A stretch of 64,000 nt of DNA from Burkholderiales bacterium (GCA_015075645.1 JABTUF010000005.1:186001-250000); one strand, 5' to 3'; positions 1 through 9,739 are shown, numbered from the stretch's first letter. The notes: a model not told the origin generated them from the sequence alone. Translations and numbers: made by a program.

Positions 1-240
1 GTCATCGACCGAGAAGCGCTCGACGGCCCGCCGGAACTCGTCGAGTGGGTGCTTCCTCGCCTCGACCGCATCGTCGACAAGCCGGCGCGTGACGAGTTGA
101 AGCCGGTCCGCGGCTGGGTCGCCCTCGAGATCGACTTTTCGCGCGACGCAGCAGAGGCCGCCCGCGCGATGCGTGAGGCCGCGGAGGATCGCGCGAGGCG
201 CGACGAAGAACGCGCAGAGGCGCGGGAACCCGCGAAATGA
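1..240 (+). CDS. C-terminal part of an unidentified protein (5' end outside window)
   Basis: The reading frame is open from the first base and stops with TGA at 238-240, so about 79 C-terminal residues are seen. I do not recognise the family. The visible part has an amphipathic stretch (WVLPRLDRIVD), then a short segment GWVALEIDFS, and ends in a highly charged Ala/Arg/Glu helix rich in RARRDEERAEAREP, typical of a disordered or coiled tail. An in-frame GTG at 49 could be read as a start, but the frame continues upstream of it with similar composition, so truncation by the window edge is more likely. No function is proposed. Confidence 0.5.
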   Translation, partial: VIDREALDGPPELVEWVLPRLDRIVDKPARDELKPVRGWVALEIDFSRDAAEAARAMREAAEDRARRDEERAEAREPAK

Positions 241-564
241 CCGCGGGGAACGCGCGGCAGGCAGGGTCGGGGGCTCGGCCTTCGGTGTATGGGAGAAGCA
301 CCGCCGTCATCGAGGAAAGCAGGGTCAGGCTCGACGTCCCCCAACGAGCAAAGCGAGGCTCCGGATGTCACCATGCACCGTGGCCGCAATGCGCTTCGCG
401 GATGGGTCGAGGTTCGATTGAGCCGACGGATCGCGCGCCTGCCACTCAACGATGCCGACACTCCCGTGCCTGTTTCCGGATGGCGCTCGAGTTCTCATCC
501 TCTCGGGAAGGCTGCGACGACGCGCGGACGCTGCGCCGGGCGACCCGCCCCGGCGTCCATCCAA
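241..564. other. Intergenic, no gene seen
   Basis: This is about 320 bp between the partial gene and the antitoxin stop codon. Open frames here lack family resemblance and overlap one another. No tRNA, strong hairpin with T-run, or repeat was seen. Any 3' end signal of the toxin-antitoxin operon would lie at the right edge, but no clear terminator is visible. Confidence 0.4.
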
Positions 565-897
565 TCAACCGACTGCGAGCCTCACCCGCTTGCCGATGCG
601 GCTCAGCATCTCGACGAGCGCGTCGATCGTGAACTTGGCGGTCTTCCGATTCACGACGTCGGATACCCGCGGTCGGGAGATCATCAGGATCGCCGCCGCA
701 TCGACTTGACGGAGCCCATGATCGGCGATCCAGGCCGAAAGCTCGTCCATCAGCTGCTCCTTCAGCCGGCGCGCATCCTCGATCTGCCGGCGCGAGGCGG
801 AATGAAGGCGCCTGGCCTCCCGCGGCGAGAAGCCGAGCTCGAGGAACAGATTCGCATCCGGCGCGGTGACATGGCGAACCCCGGTATCAATCTTCAT
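565..897 (-). CDS. higA: HigA-like antitoxin, XRE-family helix-turn-helix protein
   Basis: This 110-residue protein is the likely antitoxin and autorepressor of the pair. Residues roughly 45-100 form a Cro/CI-type helix-turn-helix: ADHGLRQVDAAAILMISRPR is the helix pair, followed by VSDVVNRKTAKFTIDALVEM. This is the layout of the XRE antitoxins that partner RelE/HigB toxins. The start chosen is the ATG at 897-895, which overlaps the toxin stop codon in an ATGA arrangement; the longer frame upstream is out of register with family members. The toxin-first gene order is characteristic of HigBA and HicAB-like modules. It would neutralise the upstream toxin and bind the palindrome at 1252-1267. 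The family is well supported; the exact symbol is inferred. Confidence 0.8.
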   Translation of the reverse strand: MKIDTGVRHVTAPDANLFLELGFSPREARRLHSASRRQIEDARRLKEQLMDELSAWIADHGLRQVDAAAILMISRPRVSDVVNRKTAKFTIDALVEMLSRIGKRVRLAVG

Positions 898-1241
898 CGC
901 GGCGGCACCTTCCTCATGCCGACGACGGCGCGGTATCGCGTCGCGGCGATCGTCTTGTCGCGCCAACTGGTCCGCTGCGAGGTCTTCCGGAAGCAATGCA
1001 GGACGTACACGGCTTCCTCGAACCTGGCGACGAAGAGGACGCGAAATGCGCCTTCCACCTCGCGGATGCGAATCTCGCGCGTTCCGGGTCCGATTTCCTC
1101 GAACGGCTTCCAGTCATCGGGCTCGAGTCCGGCCTGTACCTTCCCGAGCTGAAAGCCCGCGTTCCGGCGGGCGTCGTCCGGAAACGCGAGCAGATCGACG
1201 TACGAGGATCCGATCCAGCGGATTTCCTTCTCGTCGCGCAC
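894..1241 (-). CDS. higB: HigB/RelE-superfamily toxin (phage Gp49-like, DUF891)
   Basis: This 115-residue basic protein has the hallmarks of Gp49-like HigB toxins: an N-terminal WIGSSYVDLLAFPDDARRNAGFQL segment (residues about 9-32), a central DWKPFEEIGPG, and the beta-strand core FRVLFVARFEEAVYVLHCF followed by KTSQRT. Relatives are ribosome-dependent mRNA endonucleases that halt translation when the antitoxin is degraded. The start is a GTG at 1241 with no clear Shine-Dalgarno. The promoter box lies only about 20 nt upstream, so the leader is very short. The gene is translationally coupled to higA by a 4-bp overlap. A chromosomal stress or phage-defence role is inference. Confidence 0.82.
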   Translation of the reverse strand: MRDEKEIRWIGSSYVDLLAFPDDARRNAGFQLGKVQAGLEPDDWKPFEEIGPGTREIRIREVEGAFRVLFVARFEEAVYVLHCFRKTSQRTSWRDKTIAATRYRAVVGMRKVPPR

Positions 1242-1251
1242 GGCCTCGCAC

Positions 1252-1267
1252 GTATAAAATCTTATAC
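1252..1267 (-). promoter_or_regulatory. higBA promoter -10 box within a palindromic operator
   Basis: The sequence GTATAA-AATC-TTATAC is a perfect 6-bp inverted repeat with a 4-bp spacer. Read on the minus strand it contains TATAAG, a good -10 hexamer, and the toxin GTG begins 11 bp beyond the palindrome. An AT-rich palindrome at the -10 of a toxin-antitoxin operon is the expected HigA/HigBA operator. The overlap with the -10 box fits autorepression by blocking polymerase. Confidence 0.65.
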
Positions 1268-1734
1268 ATGCCGTGGTGGGGAGTCAAGCGCAAAGTATCG
1301 AGCTTCGGTGCGCCGACGCCGATAGGTCGTTCGGCCGATGCCGATCACAGGCCGACGCATCGACGCCGAGCGTGGACGCCGGCGATCGAGCCTCGTCCGG
1401 ACGAAGCGTTACGCGGAGGAGACGATGTGGACGATCGTGCCCGCTCGCGGGCGCGACAACTTGCAGATCGAACTTCGCCGCCCCAAGGCCGATCGAAGAC
1501 TCAGAAGCCGCGAACGAATCCGGCGTCCCCGCGACGGGGTGTCCCGGGGTGCTGGCGTAGGCGCGCCCCGCAGCGCGGGCTCACAGCCCACGCAAGGGGC
1601 GCAACACCCGCCAGCACCCCGGGACGCCGCGGCTCGCAGAGTTGCCCGCGGCCGCACGCCGCCGACGCAGCGCGCTCCCGAATGCGTGGCGCGGCAGCGG
1701 TCAACGCGGGGATGCAGGGTTCATTCACAGCTTC
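1268..1734. other. Intergenic region between higBA and mmsA
   Basis: This is about 470 bp without a convincing gene. Frames that cross it are low-complexity Arg/Ala/Pro translations of GC-rich DNA. The notable content is the long inverted repeat at 1541-1623, listed separately. The part next to the mmsA stop (1625-1734) shows no clear intrinsic terminator. Confidence 0.5.
1541..1623. repeat. Long inverted repeat (17-bp perfect arms with nested inner stems)
   Basis: The outer arms GTCCCGGGGTGCTGGCG (1541-1557) and CGCCAGCACCCCGGGAC (1607-1623) are exact reverse complements. Inside lies a second 7-bp pair, GCGCCCC (1561-1567) with GGGGCGC (1594-1600), and then GGGCT/AGCCC (1575-1579/1583-1587). 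The whole could fold into one long interrupted hairpin or cruciform. It has no T-run, so it is not a standard Rho-independent terminator. A REP/MITE-like relic or a processing hairpin at the mmsA 3' side are possible readings. Confidence 0.7.
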
Positions 1735-3243
<1,509 letters not shown>

Positions 3244-3262
3244 GGTCTTCTCCAGTGCGCGA

Positions 3263-3886
3263 TCAGGGGCGGGCGAACGCCTGCCCGGGAAACTCTTCCC
3301 GGCGCGCGACGTAGCGCGCGATGAGGTCGACTTCCAAGTTGACGTGGGCGCCGGCGGCGAGCCTGCCCAGCGTCGTCACGGCCAGTGTATGCGGGATCAG
3401 GTTCACGTGAAAGCGCGCACGAGAGACCCCGTTGACGGTGAGGCTGACGCCGTCGACGGCGACCGATCCCTTCGTCGCGACGTAGGGCGCGAGCGCGGCA
3501 GGGGCATCGACGGCGAGCGTCATGCTGCCGCCGCCCGCCGCCTCGAACGACGCGACGGTGCCCACGCCGTCGACGTGCCCGGTCATCAGGTGGCCGCCGA
3601 GGCGGTCGGCGAGCCGCAGCGCCTTCTCCAGGTTGACCTCGCCGCGGCCGGCGAGACCGGTCGTGCACACAAGCGTCTCCGCCGACACGTCGAAGGTGAA
3701 TCGAGGGTTGCCCGGCCCGCGGGTGACTTCGACCACGGTGAGGCAGCAACCCGACACGCAAATGCTGTCGCCGATGGCGACATCGGAGGCATCGAGCGTT
3801 CCGGCATCGACGACGAGCCTGCGCGCGCCGGCGCGCGCCTCCGACGACGTGATCCGGCCGACCGCCTGCACGATGCCCGTGAACAT
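3263..3886 (-). CDS. ribE: Riboflavin synthase, alpha subunit
   Basis: This 207-residue protein carries out the last step of riboflavin synthesis, dismutation of two 6,7-dimethyl-8-ribityllumazine molecules. Two tandem lumazine-binding beta-barrels are visible. The first begins MFTGIVQAVGRI and includes DSICVSGCCLTVVEV; the second has GHLMTGHVDGVGTV and GSVAVDGVSLTVNGV. The duplicated D-x-V-SGxxLTV pattern defines the family. The ATG at 3886 overlaps the ribD stop by one base (TGATG), showing translational coupling. The usual betaproteobacterial followers ribBA, ribH and nusB are not next to it; mmsA comes instead. The symbol ribC is used for the same protein in some species. Confidence 0.95.
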   Translation of the reverse strand: MFTGIVQAVGRITSSEARAGARRLVVDAGTLDASDVAIGDSICVSGCCLTVVEVTRGPGNPRFTFDVSAETLVCTTGLAGRGEVNLEKALRLADRLGGHLMTGHVDGVGTVASFEAAGGGSMTLAVDAPAALAPYVATKGSVAVDGVSLTVNGVSRARFHVNLIPHTLAVTTLGRLAAGAHVNLEVDLIARYVARREEFPGQAFARP

Positions 3887-4956
3887 CAGCTTCCTTCCCT
3901 GTGGACGAGCGCGACGATACGCAGGTCCTCGCCGACGCGCTCGACCGATTCGAACGCGAGGCGGACCCGATCGCGGAGCGACCCGAGCCCTTCGCGCAGG
4001 TCGAACATGCCGCGGGCGGGGTCGCCGATCGCCGACGGCGCGAGATAGACCAGGACCTCGTCGATCAGGCCCGCGGCGAGCAGCGCGCCGTTGAGCCGCG
4101 CACCGCTCTCGACGTGCAGTTCGCGGATGCCGCGCGAGGCGAGCGCACGCATCAGCCCGGGAAGGTCGACCCGCCCCTCGCGGTCGGGCAGTTCGATCGT
4201 CTCGACGCCGCGTGGCCAATGCGCGTTGCCGCCGCCCGCCGTGACGACGAGGGCGTGCCCGCCGGCGAGCACGCGCGCCCCGGGTGGCGTTTCGCCGTGA
4301 CGGTCGACGATCACACGGAGCGGCTGGCGCGGCGTTTCGACCGCCCGCACGGTGAGTTCGGGGTCGTCGTCCCGCACCGTGCCCACGCCGGTGAGGATCG
4401 CGCAGGCGCGCGCGCGCCAGGCATGCCCGTCGGCGCGCGCGGCAGTGCCGGTGATCCACTGGCTCGTGCCGTTGGCGAGCGCGGTGCGGCCGTCGAGGCT
4501 CGCCGCGAGCTTGGTCCGCACCCAGGGCAATCCGCGCGTCACCGCGGACACGAACCCGCGGTTCATGACGAGCGCCTCGGCCTCGCCAGGTCCGAACTCC
4601 ACCGGAATGCCCTTCGCGCGCAATCGCTCTGCCCCGCCCGCCGCCGTGGGATGGGGGTCGCGCATCGCAGCGACCACGCGACCGATGCCGGCGGCGATCA
4701 ACGCTTCGCTGCACGGACCGGTGCGTCCGGCGTGGGCGCAAGGTTCGAGCGTCACGTACGCGACGGCGCCGCGGACGTCGTGGCCCTTCGCGCGCGCGTC
4801 GTCGAGCGCCTCGACCTCGGCGTGCGGAAGGCCGGCCCGCCGATGCCAGCCTTCGCCGAGCACGACATCGCCGCGCGCGATCACGCAACCGACCCGCGGA
4901 TTGGGCGTCGTCGTGTAGAGCCCGCGCGCGGCGAGCGCCAGCGCGCGTGCCATCAT
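3886..4956 (-). CDS. ribD: Bifunctional diaminohydroxyphosphoribosylaminopyrimidine deaminase / 5-amino-6-(5-phosphoribosylamino)uracil reductase
   Basis: This 356-residue fusion enzyme catalyses steps 2 and 3 of riboflavin synthesis. The N-terminal deaminase (about 1-145) has the zinc site HAEVEAL (His about 45) and PCAHAGRTGPC (Cys about 73 and 82). The C-terminal reductase (about 146-356) has VRTKLAASLDGRTALANGTS and later ELHVESGARLNGALL, a nucleotide-binding motif. Two adjacent ATGs (4956, 4953) are possible starts; family members begin near this point. It lies 92 bp after nrdR and overlaps ribE, matching the conserved nrdR-ribD-ribE order. No FMN riboswitch was recognised upstream. Confidence 0.95.
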   Translation of the reverse strand: MMARALALAARGLYTTTPNPRVGCVIARGDVVLGEGWHRRAGLPHAEVEALDDARAKGHDVRGAVAYVTLEPCAHAGRTGPCSEALIAAGIGRVVAAMRDPHPTAAGGAERLRAKGIPVEFGPGEAEALVMNRGFVSAVTRGLPWVRTKLAASLDGRTALANGTSQWITGTAARADGHAWRARACAILTGVGTVRDDDPELTVRAVETPRQPLRVIVDRHGETPPGARVLAGGHALVVTAGGGNAHWPRGVETIELPDREGRVDLPGLMRALASRGIRELHVESGARLNGALLAAGLIDEVLVYLAPSAIGDPARGMFDLREGLGSLRDRVRLAFESVERVGEDLRIVALVHREGS

Positions 4957-5048
4957 CGCGCGGTCGATCTCGATCGGAGTCGGAGTCGTGATCTGCCCGC
5001 CTCTACGGTTGGATCACCATCGGGATCCGAGCCGGAACCCGCTCCGGG

Positions 5049-5537
5049 CTACGGCTCGGCCCCCGGTTTGCGCTTGCCGCGCCGCGCGGGCATCTCGACC
5101 TCGCGGATCGCATCGCGGAAGTCGGCGACGTCCTGGAACGACCGGTACACCGAGGCGAAGCGGATGTAGCCGACCTTGTCGAGCTTGCGCAGTTCGTCCA
5201 TCACGAGTTCGCCGATCTGGCGCGCCGGGATCTCGCGTTCGCCCAGCGCGAGGACCTGGTGGACGATCCGCTGGATCGACGCGTCGACGTATTCGGTGGG
5301 CACCGGGCGCTTGTGCAGCGCGCGCTGGAAGCCGACGCGGATGCGGTGCTCGTCGAAGTCCGCGCGCGATCCGTCGCTCTTCACGACCTGCGGCAGCCGG
5401 AGCTCGACCGTCTCGTAGGTCGTGAAGCGCTTCTGGCAGGCCATGCAGCGCCGGCGGCGACGGATCGAGTCGCCCGCGTCGGACACCCGCGAGTCGATCA
5501 CCTGCGTGTCGGCGCTGTTGCAGAACGGGCACTTCAT
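5049..5537 (-). CDS. nrdR: Transcriptional repressor NrdR
   Basis: NrdR represses ribonucleotide reductase genes when dATP is bound. The 162-residue product has an N-terminal zinc ribbon with cysteines at 3, 6, 31 and 34 (MKCPFC and [12 protein letters not shown]) and an ATP-cone domain from about residue 49 ([16 protein letters not shown]). The length matches the family. It sits between glyA and ribD, a conserved location. The start codon is only 4 bp from the heptamer-repeat element (5541 onward), and no Shine-Dalgarno is visible in that stretch, so the repeat has probably replaced or become the native 5' leader. The tail KRKPGAEP is unremarkable. Confidence 0.96.
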   Translation of the reverse strand: MKCPFCNSADTQVIDSRVSDAGDSIRRRRRCMACQKRFTTYETVELRLPQVVKSDGSRADFDEHRIRVGFQRALHKRPVPTEYVDASIQRIVHQVLALGEREIPARQIGELVMDELRKLDKVGYIRFASVYRSFQDVADFRDAIREVEMPARRGKRKPGAEP

Positions 5538-5540
5538 GTT

Positions 5541-5760
5541 CAGGAGTCAGTTGACAGTTGACAGTTGACAGTGCGGCGGAATCTCCGGTGGCGGCGCATT
5601 CAGCGCCGGTCGACGGTGTCGGGATCTGGCAAACGCGGCGATCGCGGCATGAGCGCGGGCCAGGCGTTGGGCCGACATGCACGACCGTTCACCGCGCTCG
5701 ACGCGCGGCCACCGGAGACACCGACGCTACTGCCAACTGACAACTGTCAACTGTAAACTG
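5541..5760. repeat. Dispersed repeat element with GTTGACA heptamers and inverted ends
   Basis: The left end holds three perfect GTTGACA heptamers (5550-5570), followed by a segment containing CGGTGGCGGCGCATTCAGCG. The right end (about 5696-5760) is a related copy in the opposite orientation, GCCACCGGAGACACCG then TGCCAACTGACAACTGTC, again with heptamer-like units. The element fills the glyA-nrdR gap and runs into the 3' end of glyA. A third related copy lies at about 15495-15611. The inverted ends with no coding capacity suggest a MITE-like or REP-like non-autonomous element. Confidence 0.65.
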
Positions 5761-6994
5761 GGAACTTCGACGTCAGCACCGCCGTCCCCGCCTTCACGCG
5801 CACCGCGGTCGCTTCGTCGTCGGGCTTGTCCAGCACGTCGGCGATCAGGTGGCCGAGTTCCTCGCAATCGAGTTCGCGGAAGCCGCGCGTCGTGATCGCG
5901 GGACTGCCGATGCGTATGCCCGAGGTGACGAACGGCTTCTCCGGATCGTTCGGGATCGTGTTCTTGTTGACGGTGATGTGCGCGCGGGCGAGCGCCGCCT
6001 CGGCTTCCTTGCCGGTCAGCTTCTTCGGCCGCAGGTCGACGAGGAACATGTGCGAGTCGGTGCCGCCGGACACGATCCGCAAGCCGCGGTCGCGCAGCAC
6101 CGTGGCCAGCACCCGGGCGTTGTCGAGCACCTGTCTCTGGTAGGTCTTGAACTCGGGCGCGAGCGCTTCGCCGAGCGCCACCGCCTTCGCGGCGATCACG
6201 TGCATCAGCGGCCCGCCCTGCAGGCCCGGGAACAGGGCCGAATTGACCGCTTTCTCGTGCTCCGCCGTCGCGAGCACCATCCCGCCGCGCGGACCGCGCA
6301 GCGTCTTGTGGGTGGTCGTCGTCACGAAGTCGGCGTGCGGGACCGGTGACGGATACACGCCGGCGGCGATGAGCCCCGCGTAGTGCGCCATGTCCACCAT
6401 CAGTTTCGCGCCGACGCCGTCCGCGATCGCCTTGAACCGCTTCCAGTCGATGACGCGCGAGTACGCGGACGCGCCGGCGATGACGAGCTTCGGCTTGTGC
6501 TGGTGGGCGAGCGCCTCGGCCGCGTCGTAGTCGATCAGTTCGGTGTCCCGATGGAGACCGTAGGCGACCACGTGGAACCACTTGCCCGACTGGTTGACCG
6601 GCGAGCCGTGCGTCAGGTGGCCGCCGTCGGGCAGGCTCATCCCGAGCACGGTGTCGCCCGGCTTCAATGCCGCGAAGAAGGCGGTCTGGTTGGCCTGCGC
6701 GCCCGAGTGCGGCTGGACGTTGGCCATGTCGGAGCCGAACAGCGCCTTGGCCCGGTCGATGGCGAGCTGCTCGGCGATGTCGACGTACTCGCAGCCGCCG
6801 TAGTAGCGCTTGCCGGGGTAGCCCTCGGCGTACTTGTTGGTGAGTTGCGATCCCTGCGCCTCGAGCACCGCGGGACTCGCGTAGTTCTCGGAGGCGATCA
6901 GCTCGATGTGCGCTTCCTGCCGCCGGTTCTCGGCGACGATCGCCGCCCACAGGTCGGGATCCGACTTCGCGAGCGTGCGGGAGCGATCGAACAT
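5747..6994 (-). CDS. glyA: Serine hydroxymethyltransferase
   Basis: This 415-residue PLP enzyme interconverts serine and glycine and loads one-carbon units onto tetrahydrofolate. Diagnostic segments are [39 protein letters not shown], the PLP-lysine motif [15 protein letters not shown] (about residue 228) and [15 protein letters not shown] chose the ATG at 6994 ([10 protein letters not shown]), which matches the family; an upstream in-frame extension to 7159 encodes unrelated low-complexity sequence. The final codons and the TGA stop (5749-5747) lie inside the heptamer repeat, so the last residue or two appear to be supplied by the element. Gene order glyA-nrdR-ribD is conserved. Confidence 0.96.
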   Translation of the reverse strand: MFDRSRTLAKSDPDLWAAIVAENRRQEAHIELIASENYASPAVLEAQGSQLTNKYAEGYPGKRYYGGCEYVDIAEQLAIDRAKALFGSDMANVQPHSGAQANQTAFFAALKPGDTVLGMSLPDGGHLTHGSPVNQSGKWFHVVAYGLHRDTELIDYDAAEALAHQHKPKLVIAGASAYSRVIDWKRFKAIADGVGAKLMVDMAHYAGLIAAGVYPSPVPHADFVTTTTHKTLRGPRGGMVLATAEHEKAVNSALFPGLQGGPLMHVIAAKAVALGEALAPEFKTYQRQVLDNARVLATVLRDRGLRIVSGGTDSHMFLVDLRPKKLTGKEAEAALARAHITVNKNTIPNDPEKPFVTSGIRIGSPAITTRGFRELDCEELGHLIADVLDKPDDEATAVRVKAGTAVLTSKFPVYS

Positions 6995-7102
6995 GGGGTC
7001 AATGTGCAAGGCGGGAGGGGCGATTCTACCACCCGGGAGGGAGGGTCTCTCCGGCGTGGCGCCCACCTGCAAATCAGCGCCCACCGCCACGGGGAATGCC
7101 CC

Positions 7103-7108
7103 TATAAT
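7103..7108 (+). promoter_or_regulatory. Candidate -10 box upstream of dctQM
   Basis: A perfect TATAAT lies 78 bp before the dctQ ATG, in the divergent gap with glyA. No good -35 hexamer is seen at 16-18 bp upstream, so promoter strength or activator dependence is uncertain. Confidence 0.4.
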
Positions 7109-7185
7109 GCACGGCCGCGCGAGCGCCGGGAACGCGTTCCCCCGCTGGTGGCACGACACTCCGGTCGACGGACGAAGGAGCCTCC

Positions 7186-7776
7186 ATGAACGCCCTGCTC
7201 GCCCTCGCCCGGGCGATCGATGCCGTGAACGAGCGGGTCGGACGCTGGGTCACGTGGTTCGTCCTCGCGGCGGTCGTGATCAGCGCCGGCAACGCGATCA
7301 TCCGCAAGGTGTTCGACATGAGTTCGAACGCCTTCCTCGAGATCCAGTGGTATCTCTTCGCGGCCATATTTTTGCTGTGCTCCGGCTGGACGCTGCTTCG
7401 CAACGAGCACATCCGCATCGACGTGATCGCGGGCCGGTACTCGAAGCGCGTGCAGACCTGGATCGACGTGTTCGGGACCGTCTTCTTCCTGATCCCGATG
7501 TCGATTCTGATCCTCTACGAATCGCTCCCGTGGGCGCAGCAGGCGATCGAGTCCGGTGAAATATCGCCCAACGCGGGCGGGCTCATCCTGTGGCCAGCGA
7601 AGATCCTGGTGCCGATCGGCTTCACGCTGCTCCTGCTGCAGGGCGTCTCCGAACTCATCAAGCGGATCGCGTTCCTGCGCGGGCTCGGGCCCGACCCGAC
7701 CGAGCGCTTCCATGAGCGCTCCGCCGAGGAAGAGCTGGCCGAGGAAATCCTGCGCCAGCGCGGGGAGAGCGCATGA
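7186..7776 (+). CDS. dctQ: TRAP transporter small permease (DctQ)
   Basis: This 196-residue integral membrane protein is the small subunit of a tripartite ATP-independent periplasmic transporter. About four membrane helices are visible: [57 protein letters not shown] and [19 protein letters not shown]. The [13 protein letters not shown] and NEHIRID segments are typical of DctQ. The C-terminal tail is acidic and soluble ([13 protein letters not shown]). Its stop overlaps the dctM start by 4 bp (ATGA). With DctM it uses an ion gradient to import a carboxylate delivered by a DctP protein, most likely the one encoded convergently at 9870-10985. Confidence 0.93.
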   Translation: MNALLALARAIDAVNERVGRWVTWFVLAAVVISAGNAIIRKVFDMSSNAFLEIQWYLFAAIFLLCSGWTLLRNEHIRIDVIAGRYSKRVQTWIDVFGTVFFLIPMSILILYESLPWAQQAIESGEISPNAGGLILWPAKILVPIGFTLLLLQGVSELIKRIAFLRGLGPDPTERFHERSAEEELAEEILRQRGESA

Positions 7777-9578
7777 CCGCCTTCCTCGCCGCCAATCTCG
7801 CGCCGCTGATGTTCGCGGCGCTCGTCGTCTTCCTGCTGCTGGGGTATCCGGTCGCGTTCGCGCTCGCCGCCAACGGCATCATGTTCGGGCTCATCGGCAT
7901 CGAACTGGGGTTGCTGTCCCCGGCGCTCTTCGGCGCGTTGCCCGAGCGCCTCTGGGGGATCATGTCGAACGACACGCTGCTGGCCGTGCCGTTCTTCACT
8001 TTCATGGGCCTGATCCTCGAACGAAGCGGCATGGCCGAGGACCTGCTGGAGACGATCGGGCAGGTGTTCGGTCCGGTGCGCGGCGGTCTCGCGTACGCCG
8101 TGATCTTCGTGGGGGCGTTGCTCGCGGCGACCACCGGCGTCGTCGCGGCGAGCGTGATTTCGATGGGGCTCATCTCGCTCCCGATCATGCTGCGCTACGG
8201 GTACGACCGCCGATTCGCGTCCGGGACGATCGCCGCCTCGGGGACGCTCGCCCAGATCATTCCGCCTTCGCTGGTGCTGATCGTGATGGCCGACCAGCTC
8301 GGCCGTTCGGTCGGCGACATGTACGCCGGCGCGTTCATCCCCGGGATCGTCCTCGCGGGACTCTACGCGAGTTACGCGATGCTGGTCTCGATCTTCAAGC
8401 CGCAATGGGCGCCGGCGCTCCCGCCCGAGGCGCGCACGCTCACCGAACCGAACGGCGCGCCGGGCACCCGTTCGCTCCTCGTGCTCACGATCCTCTCGGT
8501 CGCGGCCGGTTTCGCGTTCTGGGTGTTCTATTTCGACCGCCTGAGGCCGGAGACCCCCACCGACGAACGGCTGGTCCTCTGCATCTCGGTGGGCTTCGGC
8601 GTCGCGTTCATCGCGGCGGTGGCCAATCGCATGCTCCGCCTCGGGATGCTGTCGCGCATGGCGGAACGGGTCACGTTCGTGTTGATCCCGCCGCTCGCGC
8701 TGATCTTCCTCGTGCTGGGCACGATCTTCCTCGGCGTCGCGACGCCGACCGAGGGTGGAGCGATGGGCGCGGCGGGCGCGCTCGTGATGGCGATCTCGCG
8801 CCGGCGCCTGAGCATGAAGCTGATGGTGCAGGGAATGCAAACGACCGCCAAGCTCTCGTCGTTCGTCCTCTTCATCCTGATCGGCGCCCGGGTGTTCAGC
8901 CTGACGTTCTACGGCGTCGACGGCCACAAGTGGGTCGAGCATCTGCTGACGAGTCTCCCCGGCGGACAGATCGGCTTCCTCATCGTCGTCAACATCCTGG
9001 TCTTCCTGCTCGCGTTCTTCCTCGACTTCTTCGAACTCTCGTTCATCGTGATCCCGCTGCTCGGCCCGGTGGCCGAGAAGCTCGGCATCGACCTCATCTG
9101 GTTCGGCATACTGCTCGGCGTGAACATGCAGACCTCGTTCATGCACCCGCCGTTCGGGTTCGCGCTCTTCTACCTCCGCAGCGTCGCGCCGGCGAAGGAG
9201 TACGTCGACAAGGTCACCAAGCAGACGATGGCGCCGATCACGACCGGCCAGATCTACTGGGGCGCGGTGCCCTACGTCGTCATCCAGGTGATCATGGTCG
9301 GCTTGGTCATCCTGTTCCCGCAGATGGTGATGGTCTACAAGGACGACGCGAGCATGGTCGATCCCACCAAGATCGAGGTCGTCATCCCGGGCGTCGACTA
9401 CGGGACGCCGGCACCGGCCGACGGCGATGCGCCAGCCGCGGAGGATGCGCCGTCGGACGACCAGGCGCCGTCCGGCGACCTGAACGCGCCGCCCGCGGCC
9501 GGACAGGACGAGGCGATCGTGCCGCCGTCGGCGGACGACGCGAACAAGGCGCTCGAGGATGCGCTGAAGGCGAAGTAA
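7773..9578 (+). CDS. dctM: TRAP transporter large permease (DctM), with long acidic C-terminal tail
   Basis: This 601-residue multi-helix permease is the ion-coupled channel subunit of the TRAP system. Typical DctM features are the early helices LAPLMFAALVVFLLLGYPVA, the segment GTLAQIIPPSLVLIVMADQL, and ALIFLVLGTIFLGVATPTEG plus MQTSFMHPPFGFALFYLR near the end. The last 70 or so residues, after VVIPGVDYG, form an Ala/Pro/Asp/Glu-rich tail (PAPADGDAPAAEDAPSDD), presumably cytoplasmic and disordered; this is longer than in compact DctM proteins. It is coupled to dctQ by a 4-bp overlap. REP-like repeats begin 4 bp after the stop codon. Confidence 0.93.
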   Translation: MTAFLAANLAPLMFAALVVFLLLGYPVAFALAANGIMFGLIGIELGLLSPALFGALPERLWGIMSNDTLLAVPFFTFMGLILERSGMAEDLLETIGQVFGPVRGGLAYAVIFVGALLAATTGVVAASVISMGLISLPIMLRYGYDRRFASGTIAASGTLAQIIPPSLVLIVMADQLGRSVGDMYAGAFIPGIVLAGLYASYAMLVSIFKPQWAPALPPEARTLTEPNGAPGTRSLLVLTILSVAAGFAFWVFYFDRLRPETPTDERLVLCISVGFGVAFIAAVANRMLRLGMLSRMAERVTFVLIPPLALIFLVLGTIFLGVATPTEGGAMGAAGALVMAISRRRLSMKLMVQGMQTTAKLSSFVLFILIGARVFSLTFYGVDGHKWVEHLLTSLPGGQIGFLIVVNILVFLLAFFLDFFELSFIVIPLLGPVAEKLGIDLIWFGILLGVNMQTSFMHPPFGFALFYLRSVAPAKEYVDKVTKQTMAPITTGQIYWGAVPYVVIQVIMVGLVILFPQMVMVYKDDASMVDPTKIEVVIPGVDYGTPAPADGDAPAAEDAPSDDQAPSGDLNAPPAAGQDEAIVPPSADDANKALEDALKAK

Positions 9579-9581
9579 CGA

Positions 9582-9739
9582 GTTCGCCGCATCGAAGCGA
9601 AAGGCGTCCGACTGAAGTCGGACCCACAATGATCGGCCCCACGATGTTGGCGGCGCGTCGGCGGCGACTCTTGTGGGTCGGGCTCGAGCCCGACGGGGTT
9701 CGCCGCATCGAAGCGAAAGGCGTTCGGCTGAAGCCGAAC
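9582..9739 (+). repeat. REP-like hairpin repeats, two direct copies
   Basis: A 42-bp unit beginning GTTCGCCGCATCGAAGCG occurs at 9582-9623 and again at 9698-9739. Each ends in a hairpin of the form GTCCGACTGAAGTCGGAC or GTTCGGCTGAAGCCGAAC. Between them is another hairpin, GTCGGGCTCGAGCCCGAC, preceded by TGTGG. The copies differ by compensatory base changes that keep the stems paired. They are related in form to the array at 45895-46108. The location is the gap between convergent dctM and dctP. Confidence 0.75.

Noticed and set aside
1541..1623. Intrinsic terminator of mmsA
   Set aside because: The stem is long and strong but no T-run follows on either strand, and it lies over 110 bp past the stop codon.
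4957..5048. FMN riboswitch ahead of ribD
   Set aside because: The 92-bp gap is too short and lacks the RFN-element conserved blocks.
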